Counted from the stretch's first letter, positions 46,046 to 58,840 are shown. The stretch: 64,000 bases of DNA from Branchiostoma lanceolatum (GCF_035083965.1 NC_089724.1:23402474-23466473), one strand, 5' to 3'. The notes: generated by a model from the letters alone, not told the origin. Numbers and translations: made by a program.

Positions 46046-47984
46046 CCCCTCCCTGTAAAAGTATACCCTGCTATGTATATACTAGTACTGAAACAGCAAG
46101 GAAACTTGCTGCCCAATGTGCCACCAGGCACTACAAGGGTCTGAACGAACGATGAAACGAATGAATGTGATAATTATTGTGATTCCTGATGGAAACAAGA
46201 AGGTCACGAGATATGTTTACATCACTAGTCCCTGGCCTATATGTGCAAATACCATGGATACAGCAGTATAAAACAGAAACACGCACTATAACTAACATTA
46301 TACAGATGAGACCAGCAGTAACAATAGTCGGTCATTAGTGATGACGCAAACCATGATGACATGCCATTATGCTGGTAGCTTGACTGACGGGTTGGACTAT
46401 CATCTCTGAGTAAAACTGTCTATTTTGAGAAAAGAACAAAAGATGGCAAATGAAGAGGTAAAATGGAATGAAAAAGAGGTAGATTGGGGTGACGCAGTGT
46501 TGTGTTTTGACTACACAAGAGCAGTGCATATGGACTGGTGATGTAATGACAACAAAACATTCATTCATCATTACCAAACTTCTCTAAAACCACCCAGAGT
46601 TTCAAACCTCAATTGAGCAAAGATAATCAAGTGAAAATCAAGGATCATGCAGCCATATGTGTTCCTTCTCATGATAAACACTATTTTTTTTTCCTTCCCA
46701 ACTTCAACATGTGAGTATGAACTAAACCAAGCCAACCAAAATGTCCACACATAAACCTTCCATAGGTACATTCCAAGAAACCAGACCCAACACTTGTTTG
46801 ACCAGTTGTGTAGTGACCTGTCTACTTTGGTGCCCACCTGTGATACCACCTGTATGTAGTGCCAATCATCGACACCTGACCTATTTTACTAACTGTGGAG
46901 TGTCCCCTGTACGTAGATCACTTTCGTGACATCCAATTACATTTTGTATTCATGAATTTCTGTATATTTTCTGAAGACCAACTGTAGGCAGCACACTTGT
47001 CACACATGCCACAAAACTGCATGTCATTGTTGACCTTTACATGCAGGTTAGGAGAACTGATACCAGTGATATTGTACCAGCACCGCTATTCAGTAAATAT
47101 AGTCACTGTGTAGCATTGTCAGAATGGGGGCATCTCAATTCTTTGGAGACTACCAAACATACCAGAGGTTGTTGTCCAAGAAGATGCTTTTCATTCAACC
47201 TAAAGCTTCATCTGGGCCGGAAAATCTGTTGAATGCTCCTGTGTCTGTTGTGCAGTATGTTGAATATGGGTCAAAGCTATATTATGATAGATTAAGATTC
47301 ACTGTACATCATTCCTATGGGACTACAGAGAGAGAACACATTGGTAGCAGGTAACAGAAGGGCTGTGCCAGGCTTAAAGGCCCACTTTGCGAGATCAGAG
47401 TGCTGAAAAAACAGTGCTGCCTGGGCTTGTTGTCACTTTGACAAAATAGTCCTCTTTGAAAATGTTTGGGTCATTTCTTTACATCAAAAGAATTACATCT
47501 ACTGTATCACATTGCTAAGTACAAATAAGCTTTTGTTTTGGTTCATAGTATTAGACTAGTTCAACAAAATGTTCTGGACGTCTTTTGGCCATATATACAT
47601 GTATAGTAAAACAATTATGTAATGACTGAAATTATGTTTAAGAATTTGTTAAAAATGCAATCTCTCAACAAAATTTTGTTCTGCAGAATATTTCCAGTTT
47701 GGGCACCAAAATCTTACAATAGGGGCCTTTAAGGTAAACTAATGCCATTTGGCATCACCTGCTTAAAGAGCAAACAATCATGTTCTGGAACCTCTGAGTC
47801 ATGCTACAGTCTTCCTAACTAAACAATAGCCACGAATGTTGACTGTCATTTACGTACAGGAGCAGGTCTGTCTATGGTTGCTTTCCTAATCATTTTGCTA
47901 AGTTGTTTTTAATCCCAGAGATACATTATAGGCCCACTCACACTGCAGAGCTGGTCACATTCTCAGTGTCACTGTTCTACAGCC

Positions 47985-48413
47985 AGGGCTCGAAATCCAT
48001 TTTTGCAAATAGGTGCACTGGTGCACCCTACCAAGAGTTAGGTGCACAGAAAGAAATTTGGGTGCACCACATAAAAGAAAGTTGAATGTCAGCAAAACAA
48101 TTACAGTTTAATGCTCTTATAATTATAATTAAGAACTCCAATCTGTAATTCTATATGCTCTTATAATTATAATTAAGAACTCCAATCTGTAATTCTATAG
48201 CTTCCAATTTTCAGGCAAGTAGTGCATCAAAGAAAGTGCAACAAAGGGTTATATTGCTTTTTCTGATACTGTTTACTAGTGTACTATAGTGCCTTTACCC
48301 TATAGCCTACAAAAATATCTAGGTGCACTAGTGCACCCACTGTCAAAAATTAGGTGCACAGCTCCAATTTTGGGTGCACACAGGTGCACATGCACCCACT
48401 ATTTTGAGCCCTG
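47985..48413. mobile_element. TIR element cagggctcgaaat ... attttgagccctg with internal duplication
   Basis: Inverted ends AGGGCTCGAAA/TTTGAGCCCT enclose several gtgcac-rich segments. An exact 44 bp tandem duplication (atgctcttataattataatt ...) lies at 48111-48198. Related to 42148-42480. Confidence 0.65.
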
Positions 48414-49069
48414 ACAGGTCTTTATCATCTCAGACATCTTAATAACCTATTATGTGAAAATCCTTGTAATGCTCCAGGTTACATGATGAAGGTGTTTTTC
48501 TTGGCTGTGGTATTTAAGCAAGTTTTGTAACTTTGTATCTCACCATGTAATGCCTTACATTTAACAACACTGTCAGTCAATACAACCACACCTCACAACA
48601 ACCATCAATATGTGAGTTTTATGTGTATCTATAAAACTAAGGTCGCTTTTTTTATGTCTAGTCCCTCAGTGGGTTGCATGTCTGTGAGAATCAGAGGTTG
48701 AAGCACATGTATACCTGGGCAATGGTGTGTGGCAGATCTGTGAAGCACCATTGTGTATTACAGTCCAACTGGAACCCCCTAATCTCCGGGCCTTAGCAAC
48801 GGGTAACCATGCTGCTGTCCCTGGGTTTACCCAAGGTCACTTTCGTAGATTATCAGTCCTGCCAGGCAATTCAATAGATATAGATCTGGTATCTAGTTGG
48901 TTCACAGCATATGCCAAAATAAGCTTATGTTTTCGGTGATGTGAAGAAAAATGTGTTGACATTCAAAATTGGAGACTCAGTGTTAGTGTGGTGTGTCACT
49001 GGATTGTTCCACTTACCGACGTACCAAATTATTCCCAAACCAAGAGTTTCAAACCTGGACTCACCAGAT

Positions 49070-49280
49070 ACAACGAGATATCAAAACAGGAAGTTCCGCT
49101 GCAGTACCATAACAAGCCGCTAGGGGACCCAAAATCTTATCATTTCCATGTCTCATCAAGACCTACGAACCTACCAAATATCAAGACAATCCATCCAAGC
49201 CTTCTTGAGTTATGCTGTACGTTACAAACAAACACACAAATGCTACCCTCTGCATAATCTCGGCGAAGGTAAATAAGTGA
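49070..49280 (+). repeat. Dispersed repeat (aagttccgctgcagtacc)
   Basis: Matches 56235-56300 (gatatcaaaac ... aagccgct). Continues atcaagacctacgaacctac ... tacaaacaaacacac. Confidence 0.65.
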
Positions 49281-49420
49281 TTATCAAGCGTCATACGTAA
49301 ACATGTGTTTCTTGTGTTCCATCTCCTAAGCACTAATTTTTGCATAGCAAACATCAACATGTGTATATGAACTGTCCCAGCATGGTGAACCATCAAATTA
49401 CATGTAACATCTACTGCCAT

Positions 49421-49615
49421 AATTCCACCAGCGTACATAATTCTGCCACCCTGAAAAGAAGATTGAACTTCCAAACAGATCTCCAACCCAGTATATTGCG
49501 CTCCAGTATATCTAAAGTGTGCATACCTGGGGGTGCTGCGCTAGAGATCTCTCAAACCCACTGTTTTTCAAAGTGCCGGATTTATGTAACCCGGCAGGTT
49601 AATGTTAATGGAGCT
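49421..49615 (+). repeat. ~190 bp dispersed repeat, copy 3 of 3
   Basis: See 43917-44120; same orientation, including gggtgctgcgctagagatct. Confidence 0.85.
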
Positions 49616-50454
49616 TACCTATACATGCTTTAGCAATCATATATTGGGAAACCTTCGTGGCAGGTTTCATCCCTGCCAGTGGCTAATGGTCGGTAAGTGT
49701 TATGTCTAGTTTGGAAAGTTGAAGTTTGTTCAGCTTTCTCATCAACTAATGCCGTAGGAGTGCGAAGTGTTGCCTAAGTGGTGAGGACAGCAAGCCAGTA
49801 CAGGTGGGAGGAGAGATGACGTCAGTACACTAATCAGCTGGGATAGAAATGTCAGTATACAACACGACACTTGGATCACGTCACTTCAAACAAAATGGGT
49901 TTCCAAACAGAAATAGTTTAAAGTGGAGGATCTCACCAGTGCTTACAGGCTAAGGTGCTAGGCAATAAAGTATCCTGTGCTTAAAATCCAACCTGTATAC
50001 TATAGTATGCTACAGCAAAATTACAGCACACTTGGTGCTGATACAGTTTGGCTTTTTGATTTACACTTTTGATTTTGATATTAAAGCGATATTAAAGCTG
50101 GAGACGGCCATGATCCCAAAGCTGCTACCAAATGATAGGCTATTCTCACACTGAATATTGAGACTTGGATGTATTCAAATATCCTGCTGAAGGTACTGAA
50201 CAGACTTGTCAGCCATCAACCTAAGGTCCAGTGCCACGACAGTTTGGTTCAGTGTGCCAGATCGATGTTGACACAACATCAGGTCTGTTGATTGACTGTC
50301 CTTGAGCCCTTTTCCTGGACACAAGATCTGATCAAGATCACACGCCCGGGTGGACATTACTGGTGCGGGTTGGGGAAAGGACCTGTTTGGGTCTTAATGT
50401 ATGTGGAAAATGCACATATGTGTCTCCTAGTACCTAAACTTGCCATAGAGTAGT

Positions 50455-50645
50455 ACGCATAGGCCAGTGGTTAGTGACTACACAAGTCCTGAGTTCAAAT
50501 CCTGGCTGTCGTCGCTCACCCGACATGCATGCACAGAAAGGGTCCCAGCCCATATGGATAGGACATAAAACCACGGTCCAATGGTCGTTGTACTTCTCTA
50601 AAGGATCTAGGGGAATTTCCCAGTACAATGAACCTGTAGATACTA
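50455..50645 (+). mobile_element. tRNA-derived SINE-like element
   Basis: A-box-like GGCCAGTGGTTAG and B-box-like GAGTTCAAATCCT, then a body (aaaaccacggtccaatggtc ... aatttcccagtacaatgaac) shared with 32486-32710. Confidence 0.65.
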
Positions 50646-50849
50646 CGGTAGATATAGCGCCTGTATTCTCTCTGTTATGACCAGTGAAATATGAGTTCTT
50701 CAGTGAGCTAAACTGGTTTGAGATCACTTTGCTTCACTTTTAACTGCAGCCAACAGGACTGCATGCATCGCTTCCTGTAGAGTGTATCTCTAGCACATCA
50801 ATCAATCAATAAGCTGTAGTCGAGGTGAGTTAGTTCTAGCTATGTCAAA

Positions 50850-50997
50850 GATGCTGTAAATGTTGAAATGTTTGCGGTGGTTTAATTTTCGCAGTGACCT
50901 CTTCAAGGTGAACTTAAAACCACCCCAAACACTCCATTTTCTCCCTACCGTGAAATCAAATCCCTGCAAACTCAAACTCAAATGCAGCTACAGTAGT
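50850..50997. mobile_element. MITE of the TACTGTAAA family (copy 3)
   Basis: Begins gctgtaaatgttgaaatg and ends gctacagta; the interior cctcttcaaggtgaacttaa matches 3151-3345. Confidence 0.65.
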
Positions 50998-51724
50998 GAG
51001 CTCATGTCTTGGTCCTTTATCAGAGAAGATTTACAAGGTAAGAATGTGAACAAACATTATGCAAACAAATGGGAACTTACATTATCATGTGCTTTGTATT
51101 AAGATGAAACCACCTGTTAGATTTGTGCCTGTGACTACTCACAGCAACACTGCCTAAACCAAGGAGGCCTAAACCAAATGTAGAATAAAAAATTGAACAA
51201 AGATATCTCAGACTGTATTTCCAGAAAGGCTTGTTGATATCAGTTCAGTTCAGTGCCTTTATGATCTATCAATATTGACGTGTGATGCACCTTTGCATAA
51301 TGATGTGTAATAAATACACAATAACAAGTGTGTTCTTCCTGTCAGAATGGCCATGGTTGTAAATGAAGGTCTATTGAGGTCAATGAAGGTCTATTGAGGC
51401 CAAGGTTAAACTCTTTAATGGGCCGTGAGCCTAGATTGTTGTATAACAAAATTTCTAATAAAATGTTTGCCATAAGCAAGGGGGTTCTGTAACATACATT
51501 TGTATCTGAATCTAAATGAGTGGTTTGTTCACTGCACTAGGATGATCTCATATAGATATAGAATGTCAGTTTGCCCACAGAAGAGATGTGAACAAGGATT
51601 AGGTCCATATCCTCTTTGATGCAGTAAAAGTGCAGTTAAAATGCCATGTTGCCATGGCTACGATATGATGGATAAATTCCATGTCAGCTTGACAGTTGTG
51701 TTCCAAACGGCACTTGACCCTACT

Positions 51725-52575
51725 TAAACCCAGGCCCATGGTATATGTAGATAAAGGGTTCTGTCTGCTCACCCACAGCACAAACCCAGCCCCATGGTGT
51801 ATGTAGATTAAGGGTTCTATATGCACACCCACAGCACAAACCCAGCCCCATGGTGTATGTAGATAATGGGTTTCATCTGTACACCCATAGCACAAACCGA
51901 GTCTCGTGGTGTATGTAGATAATGGGTTCCATCTGTACACCCATACCACAAACCCAGCCCCATGGTGTATGTCAGATAATGGGTTCCATCTGTACACCCA
52001 TAGCACAAACCGAGTCTCGTGGTGTATGTAGATAATGGGTTCCATCTGTACACCCATACCACAAACCCAGCCCCATGGTGTATGTCAGATAATGGGTTCC
52101 ATCTGTACACCCATAGCACAAACCCAGCCCCATGGTATATGTAGATAATTGTTTCCATCTGTACACCCATACCACAAACCCAGCCCCATGGTGTATGTCA
52201 GATAATGGGTTCCATCTGTACACCCATAGCACAAACCCAGCCCCATGGTATATGTAGATAATTGTTTCCATCTGTACACCCATAGCACAAACCCAGTCTC
52301 TTGGTGCATGTCAGATAATGGGTTCTGTCTGTACACCGACAGGACAATCCCAGCCCCATGGTACATGTAGACAATTGGTTTTGGCCGCACACCATAAGCA
52401 CAAACCCAGTCCCATGGTGTTTGTAGAAAATGGGTTCTGTCTGCACACCCACAAGACAAACCCAGCTCCATGATGTTTATAGGTATTGGGTTCTGTCTGC
52501 ACACCCACAGCACAAACCCAGCCCTATATGGTATATGTAGATAATGGGTTCTGTCTGTGCACCCACAGAACAAAG
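51725..52575. repeat. 56-57 bp minisatellite with ~113 bp higher-order period
   Basis: About 15 units of cacaaacccagccccatggt ... atctgtacacccata. Two variants (cgagtctcgtgg, 56 bp; cagccccatggtgtatgtcag, 57 bp) alternate between about 51895 and 52300, giving a ~113 bp higher-order repeat. Long minus-strand frames through it are repeat artefacts. Confidence 0.95.
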
Positions 52576-52599
52576 CCTGGCACAATGCACCAAACTGAC

Positions 52600-53137
52600 A
52601 TGACAGCTAACATGCTAGGTCTTGTCACGGGATTCTTTTATGTCACTTTCATCTCAGAAAGCATTGTAGGACAAGTAGTCATATTGTCTTGACCAGCGGA
52701 TAATCTTTGAGTGTTTGTATGCCATGAAATTGATATTATAATAAATATTTGATTCTGGATTCTACTCAGTTTGAATCTTGGTACTTCTTCATTTAATTTT
52801 GTTTGATTTGGACTTTGATTGGTTGCAAGAAATCTTTATATCTTGTAATTGTGAAATATATTTATTAGAAGAAACGTTGATCTAGAACTTACGTTTAGAA
52901 ACAAATGCTTAAAAGAACTTAGTTCCATTGATGGTTTTCTAGTGAGAATCAAATACGTTTTGTATATTGATGTCTTTTAAATCGTTCTCTTACATCTTGC
53001 ATCATATTCCAATGATATTATAAATCAAGGGTCACACAAATATGAATTTGGTCGCTGTACGGTCCCTTGGCGATATGGCTGTCTAGTGGAAAGGCGACCT
53101 TACCGTATCATAGATCGTCAGTCGGACTTACCTGTGG
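52600..53137. other. Intergenic downstream of the GPCR, no gene recognised
   Basis: AT-rich DNA, presumably including the GPCR 3' UTR. Confidence 0.5.
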
Positions 53138-54670
53138 TTATGGTGCTGAGGCTGAGCTCGTACGGACGATCCGGTTCAGGGAGATCTCCGTCTGTGACAG
53201 CGGCCGTAACCTGGGGAAGCTTCCCCCCTTCTCCATGCGGGGCGTGGTCAGCTCCTGCCCCGCCGACTCCCCCGTGGTCTCTCCGTCCGACTCTTCCTGA
53301 GACATCTCCGTCCCGCTGTCGTTCCCGCCTCCTTCGTCCACGTCGCACTTCTTACTCCCGCTAAGGAGTAGGTCGGGAGACTTCATGCCCGACTCTAAGG
53401 AACTGAAGTCCGCCGCCTGGATGGAGAGTCTCTCCTGGCTCGACACGTGATAGTGAAGACCCTCACTTGTGGAGAACAGCACCGGCACGTTAAAGGTCGG
53501 GCTCGTCGGCAGTCTCGCTTTGGAATGTCTCAGCTCCTGGTCAAAGGCCACTTGCGTGGTCAGTGTGTTGTCTTTGGCAGAGTCTATGATAGAATTACTT
53601 TTCCTGCACAGGACCATGTCTTTAAAGGCTTGTCCCAGCTCCTTTTTCTTACCGAAAGCTACGATTGGCAATAAAGTGGCATGGCTGAACATGAGCCAGA
53701 CTAGCGTGGTGTCTACCTGGCTGGCGTAGTCCAGGTCGGCCTGAGAGGCCGTGTACACGTGTATGAGGGCTGTCATGATGTAGGGCGCTCTCAGGACGAT
53801 GAAGGACACCACAAGCATCCCGGTTAACTTGGCTATGTCCACTTCGGCCCAGAAGGCCTGGTCGTGCGGCAGGACTGCGTCCGTGTACTGGAACTGGTTC
53901 ATCGCCTTGACGCGGCTCCGCTCCGACACGATGTACTTCAGGATGACGCAGAAGGCCATGATGATCAGGAGTAAAGGCAGGAGGAAACAGAAGATGGACA
54001 CAACCACGACGTACGCCAGCGAGTCGTGGGGCGACAGCGAGCACAGGAACCGTGCGCTGTAGTACACGGAAGCGGGCGTGCCGATGAGGATGCAGAGCGA
54101 GAAGGCGAGGCTGTGAGCCCAGGTGTAGCCGAGCACGGCCCCGGCACGGAGAGGGGACGCCAGCACGCTGTACTGTAGGGGTTCACGTAGCGCCATCACC
54201 CTGTCCCAACACATCGTACAGATCAGTAGGATGAGCTCGATGTTGATAAACTGCACGAAGAAGGAGTTGAAGTGACAGGGGAGGGTTGTTGTGGTGCTGT
54301 TGAGAGGCAGACCCTCCGCAGCCGTGGTGGACGCCAACACGAAGGGGATGTTCAGAAGGCAGTCCGCGAGGTTGGCCGTGGCTAAGTTGACGAGGAAGAT
54401 GTTGAAGACGACGTTACGGAGTCTCTCGGTGCTGGCGATGGTCGCGACCAGGAGACTGTTTCCCAGTAAGCCGAGTAAAAGGAACAAGGCCATGAAGAGA
54501 CCCCGTGCGGCTACCGCCCCGTCCACGGCCGCGCTGTCGGTGGCGTTCAAGTCCTGCACGGGTGACGGGGAACTGTTGGTCCCGACCAGGTTGGCTGTGG
54601 CGGGGGTCAGCGTCGGGACCGAGGTGCTGAGCGCCTCCGTGAACGCCGTGGTGAATGTGGCGTTCGCCAT
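53138..54670 (-). CDS. Orphan class A (rhodopsin-like) GPCR, intronless
   Basis: A 510-residue frame from the ATG at 54670. The frame stays open 35 codons further, but MANATFTTAF followed by Asn-glycosylation sites (NAT, NSS, NAT) fits a receptor N-terminus better. Seven hydrophobic segments are visible: TM1 contains LLGNSLLV; TM2 NLATANLADCLLNIPF; TM3 ends CWDRVMAL (DRV in place of DRY); TM4 GYTWAHSLAF; TM5 IFCFLLPLLLIIMAF; TM6 VVSFIVLRAPYIMTAL (no CWxP tryptophan); TM7 LMFSHATLLPIVAF (NPxxY degenerate). The ~150-residue tail is rich in Ser, Asp and Glu (GGGNDSGTEMSQEESDGETT). GYTWAHSLAF and RAPYIMT recall vertebrate orphans of the GPR26/GPR78 and GPR61/62 kind, but this is weak. Ligand unknown. 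Confidence 0.9.
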   Translation of the reverse strand: MANATFTTAFTEALSTSVPTLTPATANLVGTNSSPSPVQDLNATDSAAVDGAVAARGLFMALFLLLGLLGNSLLVATIASTERLRNVVFNIFLVNLATANLADCLLNIPFVLASTTAAEGLPLNSTTTTLPCHFNSFFVQFINIELILLICTMCWDRVMALREPLQYSVLASPLRAGAVLGYTWAHSLAFSLCILIGTPASVYYSARFLCSLSPHDSLAYVVVVSIFCFLLPLLLIIMAFCVILKYIVSERSRVKAMNQFQYTDAVLPHDQAFWAEVDIAKLTGMLVVSFIVLRAPYIMTALIHVYTASQADLDYASQVDTTLVWLMFSHATLLPIVAFGKKKELGQAFKDMVLCRKSNSIIDSAKDNTLTTQVAFDQELRHSKARLPTSPTFNVPVLFSTSEGLHYHVSSQERLSIQAADFSSLESGMKSPDLLLSGSKKCDVDEGGGNDSGTEMSQEESDGETTGESAGQELTTPRMEKGGSFPRLRPLSQTEISLNRIVRTSSASAP

Positions 54671-54775
54671 GTCGACCTGGATGCGCCAGGTGGAAGGTGC
54701 GCAGCTAGGGCAGGAGTACGTACGTACCTTAGACGCACCGCCGCCGCGCTCTCCGGGCTTCCCTGCCCGTCCCAC

Positions 54776-55450
54776 CGGCCGTCAGGTGCGCTAGTCCCGA
54801 GGTAAACCTCACCTCATCTCTGTCGCTTACAACGTGAAGCTATTATATATCTACGAACGTGCCGCCCAACAAGGAACCTGTCACAAACACTAAGAGAAAT
54901 GGCGGCGATAAATACAGTATACCGAACTGCGCTCGGGCCAAAGGTGTCTGTTGACTATGCAAATGAGCCGTCCTGACGTGGGAACCAATCAGGTAGAACA
55001 CCTGAGACAACCTGTCGGCCCACTTCCGGATTTCCGCAACACACGTAAGGACATTTGACACAAAGCGCTGCGATATCTCACAAGGATCGTCCTTTTTGTT
55101 GTGATTTTCAGTTGAATGTACGTACGAAAAATAACGGTTCTATTGAAATAAAGATGATTCAAACGTGAAACGGCACCTTACCTCTCGCTGTCTGTTACCT
55201 TGTGTTGATATCTTTATAATTTTTGCAAACGCATTAAGCAAGTAAGCATCATGCTCAGTGGCTAATCTCAAGGGGGTACACAGATAAAATTACATCAAAA
55301 AGTACGAAGGTCTATCTGATGTTTCTACGTACATTACTGGGGGGGGGGCTGACTTCTACTTCGGAAGCAGTGGCTAATGACTAGTCACACGTTTTCAATG
55401 ATGAGTAGGTTTTGTAATTTTTGATGCTTACTACAGATGTAGTTTTTAGG
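54776..55450. other. GPCR upstream region
   Basis: Presumed 5' UTR and promoter of the GPCR on the minus strand. A run of ten G occurs near 55340. No other gene recognised. Confidence 0.5.
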
Positions 55451-55454
55451 CCTT

Positions 55455-55640
55455 CTATAGATATGGTAACTTTTTAAAGAGCCTGTTTCTTTCGGCCTCG
55501 TAATCAGGTAGTTTTCTAATAAAATGTACTTCATTGTTCACTTCATCTATCGTGCAACACTTGAATCTCTTGAAGCTTTTCATAACGTCCCTTTCCTCGT
55601 CACGCGAGAGCTCCATAGATCCAGTGTGGATGAACGGCAA
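55455..55640 (-). mobile_element. LINE C-terminal fragment (degenerate)
   Basis: A 61-codon minus-strand frame with CCTIDEVNNEVHFIRKLPDY followed by EAERNRLFKKL. It resembles the Cys/His tail of many non-LTR retrotransposon proteins (C..C ... VE.E.HF....C..Y...R..L), with one expected Cys replaced. Relic. Confidence 0.5.
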
Positions 55641-57470
55641 GCTGTTGATGGCAGCACACGGCGTTGACTTTTCTGACGTTTCGGCCCGACGTAAAGTCTT
55701 GCGCTTGCCCGGAGGCTTCGTGACTCACTGGTGCAGGTTAGAGGATGTTAAAGGGGACGGCGCGTTTGGCCAATTGTTTTCTTGACGTGAACAGTTTTAG
55801 ACCTTGATCTTAGTGCCACAGGAATGTTGTCTCGACGAAAAACAACACGGTACTGTTGTCATTATGTTACCATGGAAACTGTTGGGGAAATATACAGGGC
55901 GAGCGCACACGCAAAAGGTCAACACACACCAACCCTCACATTGTCGATAAAAGCAGGGATTTTCTTACATCTGTGTGATTACGAACATAGAGACCACAAA
56001 CACAGCAACAACACAATTATCTCGTGGGCTTTTATCGTGTCTCTCGCATTTTTATTGTTTGTTTGTTTAAAATATTGAAGTAGGGTACATCGCCAAAAGA
56101 AGTCGGAAACTTACGTCCTACTATCCTCCTGTGCTATAGCCTGGAATCTAGTCTTGTTAGCTTTCGGCGGGGTAGCGACTCGTTGCAAGCGTACTATCTA
56201 ACTCAATAATCACGATCGTAGCATGTCCAGAACTCGAGATATCAAAACCGAAAGTTCCGCTGCAGTACCGTATCAAGCCGCTCAGGGCCCAAAATCTAAC
56301 TGTTTCTTCGTCGATGAAGGTCAGACATCCAGGTAGTAAGATATGCCAAAAATAGTTACTCAAGCAACTGGATAAAATTTTGAAACTGTTTCTTCATTTT
56401 GCCAACCCCTACCTACATAACAAATATGATAAGAATCCACCTACGACTCCTCGAGCTAGGCTGTTCACAAACAAACCCACCCCGAATACATAACATTCTT
56501 GACGAATGTAAGAAGACTGGGTTTTAGGCTGCATGTGTAGTACCAAAGACAGGTTGGCAAAATCAAAAGATAGCAGGAAACAGAACAAAACCGCTTGATG
56601 CACCAAAGTGGCCCCGGGCGGTCTGCCTAATCATACAACTCCCTCGTACCGGTCGGAGCAGGCGCGATCTGAAGGGCGGTCCCGCGGCCTTGAAGATAAA
56701 GGCTGTTGCGGTAAAACCTTTGTAACATATCCTTTCTTTGTGGTGGTTGCTTATTAAGCAACCTCCAAAAACTACCAGTGTAAAATTCGACATGTGGTAA
56801 TAATGGTTGTACTGTATTTTCATGCATGCTGTGATATCTAACACGCTTGACGCATGTCGCCTGGAGTCATCTATAGAGAATACGTGCACACAGTCGCGCA
56901 TACGTGTGTCCTGTCTGAATAAAATTACCACGTCTTAATGAAATTCTATGGTATCATACTATCGATAAGTGGATTTCGGGAAGTACGTGTATCATTCGGG
57001 AATTGTTTTCGTCTACCGCCACCATTGGTGATTCAATCATAAACGTGTTATGTGTTGCTCTTATAAAACATTTTCAAATCTGTTAACAGGAGGTAAAAAT
57101 CAGGTTTTAAAGAGGCCCGACATAAATATTCTTTTGAAGAATGCACTTTGGTAAATCTTTTCCCAATTTCAGGGATAGAAAATGGACGTTATGTAAAAGC
57201 TACCGGGTCAGTATTGTACAATGGACACAGCCGAAAATTAAGTACATTTCGTTTGTAATGGCTCCTCATTTTGGTTCCAAAAGAAACAGGCTCTTTGGAA
57301 GCTACAGCAATCGCCACAAGATTTCACCTTCAAAAAATTACATATCTATCAAAATCACAAAATCATCATTAAAAACGCGGAACTTAGCCACTCCCTCCAA
57401 AGAAGAAATCAAACTGCCCAGTAATGTATACGTAGAAACATCAGTTTGATCTATAGACTAGCCATTTTTG
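55641..57470. other. Intergenic with dispersed repeats
   Basis: 56235-56380 combines the repeats seen at 49070-49280 and 36740-36900. A 102-codon frame at 57141-57449 has no recognised family. Confidence 0.5.
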
Positions 57471-57474
57471 TTAA

Positions 57475-58012
57475 ACTGAAACATCAGGATGAGTACGGAA
57501 CTTGCTAATATGCACTTGAAGTGACGGAGTGAAGAAATACTCGTATACTGGCATCGAACGTTTGAAATGGAAACGACCGTTTACTCGACGGAAATTAGCT
57601 TCAGTGTTTGTCTCATTAAGATGACGGTTAAACAGGTGATGATGAAAACATAGAAAATGTCATAGTTTGCATTAGCAACCAGAAACTCACACTTGGTAAC
57701 CAAGGAAACGATGTAGCACCGCGTGCCAAGTCCGTCATAAAAATCCAACATGAAACGCGGCATTAAACAGACAGGAAACCCTGAGGCGGGTCCAGGACGT
57801 TACATGAATGCGTTCGGTGCTACCTCATTTCGTTGGTTACCAAGCGCGAGTTCCTAGTTGCTACGGCAAACTACGACATTGTCCGTTTTACTGACAAACA
57901 CCGAAGCTAACGGTGGTTCCCATTTCAAACGTTCGATGCCATGTTACGTGTATTGCCACAATCCGTCACTTCAATACCATTAGCAATCTCCGTACTCATC
58001 GTGATGTTTCAT
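57475..58012. repeat. ~540 bp imperfect inverted repeat
   Basis: Left arm 57475 to about 57740 and right arm to 58012 share gatgagtacgga, ttgctaat, gaagtgacgga, catcgaacgtttgaaatgg and cttggtaacca in inverted order. Arms are diverged by substitutions and small indels, so it is old. Likely a foldback-type element. Confidence 0.75.
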
Positions 58013-58565
58013 CATTTGTATCCGTTTCCGGCGAAGTAAAGATAAAGGTCTTCCAGTACTTTCCAGTGATGTTTGGCGGTGTAGAGGATTAGAGTTTTAG
58101 GATTAGGTCTCTTTCTCACCCGGGTTCCAATCCAAGCCGGTACACTTTGAATGTCTTTTTTTGGCGATTTTGTACTCTCATATGTGGGGTTGGGGAACAG
58201 AAAAAAACGGGACAAAATAGAAAGCCCGACAAAAACGCCTAAAACACGTTAAAAAAAACAGCCGGACCCACTCCTCTGCTTGGAGAGTAGCGATTTTGTA
58301 AAACAATGCTTTTGGCCAGAGACAGGGACAATGTGGCACCGCACTTTTATTTCAACAGTGCCACATACAAATGCTTAAGAGCTTGATAAGGTAAAGATTG
58401 CCCCGTGGCCTTTTTGAGGCAGTAGAGGCAGTGGGTTGTTATCCACTGTGTCTAAGACATGGTATTTCACTAATTTCGTAACCAGTTTCCACTATACTCG
58501 TCGTTTTTACTACATTTGTAATTGAAATGTTGATTTTGGTCGGTTTTTGCCTTTTGTCAGCCAAC

Positions 58566-58696
58566 AAACCCCCCCCCCCCCACCCCAAGTTTTGATACGC
58601 TCGGATATGGCATCGACCGGTCAGCGACAGGGCATCGAGTGAGTGAGTGAGAAAGCGAACGAGAGTGAGAGAGTGAGTGAGCGACAGAGAGAGAGT

Positions 58697-58747
<51 letters not shown>

Positions 58748-58781
58748 GGAGCGAGCGAGAGTGAGTGAGTGTGTGTGCGTG

Positions 58782-58832
<51 letters not shown>

Positions 58833-58840
58833 GGAGAGAC
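58566..58840. repeat. Low-complexity (GT)n/(GA)n and poly-C
   Basis: A run of C at about 58568-58581, then alternating GAGT, GT and GA tracts to 58840. Frames here are artefacts. Confidence 0.95.

Noticed and set aside
51599..52585. Overlapping minus-strand proteins of 100-166 residues
   Set aside because: All are translations of the 56-57 bp minisatellite.
57141..57449. 102-codon plus-strand frame
   Set aside because: No recognisable domain, no splice signals and ordinary AT-rich composition; not supported as a gene.
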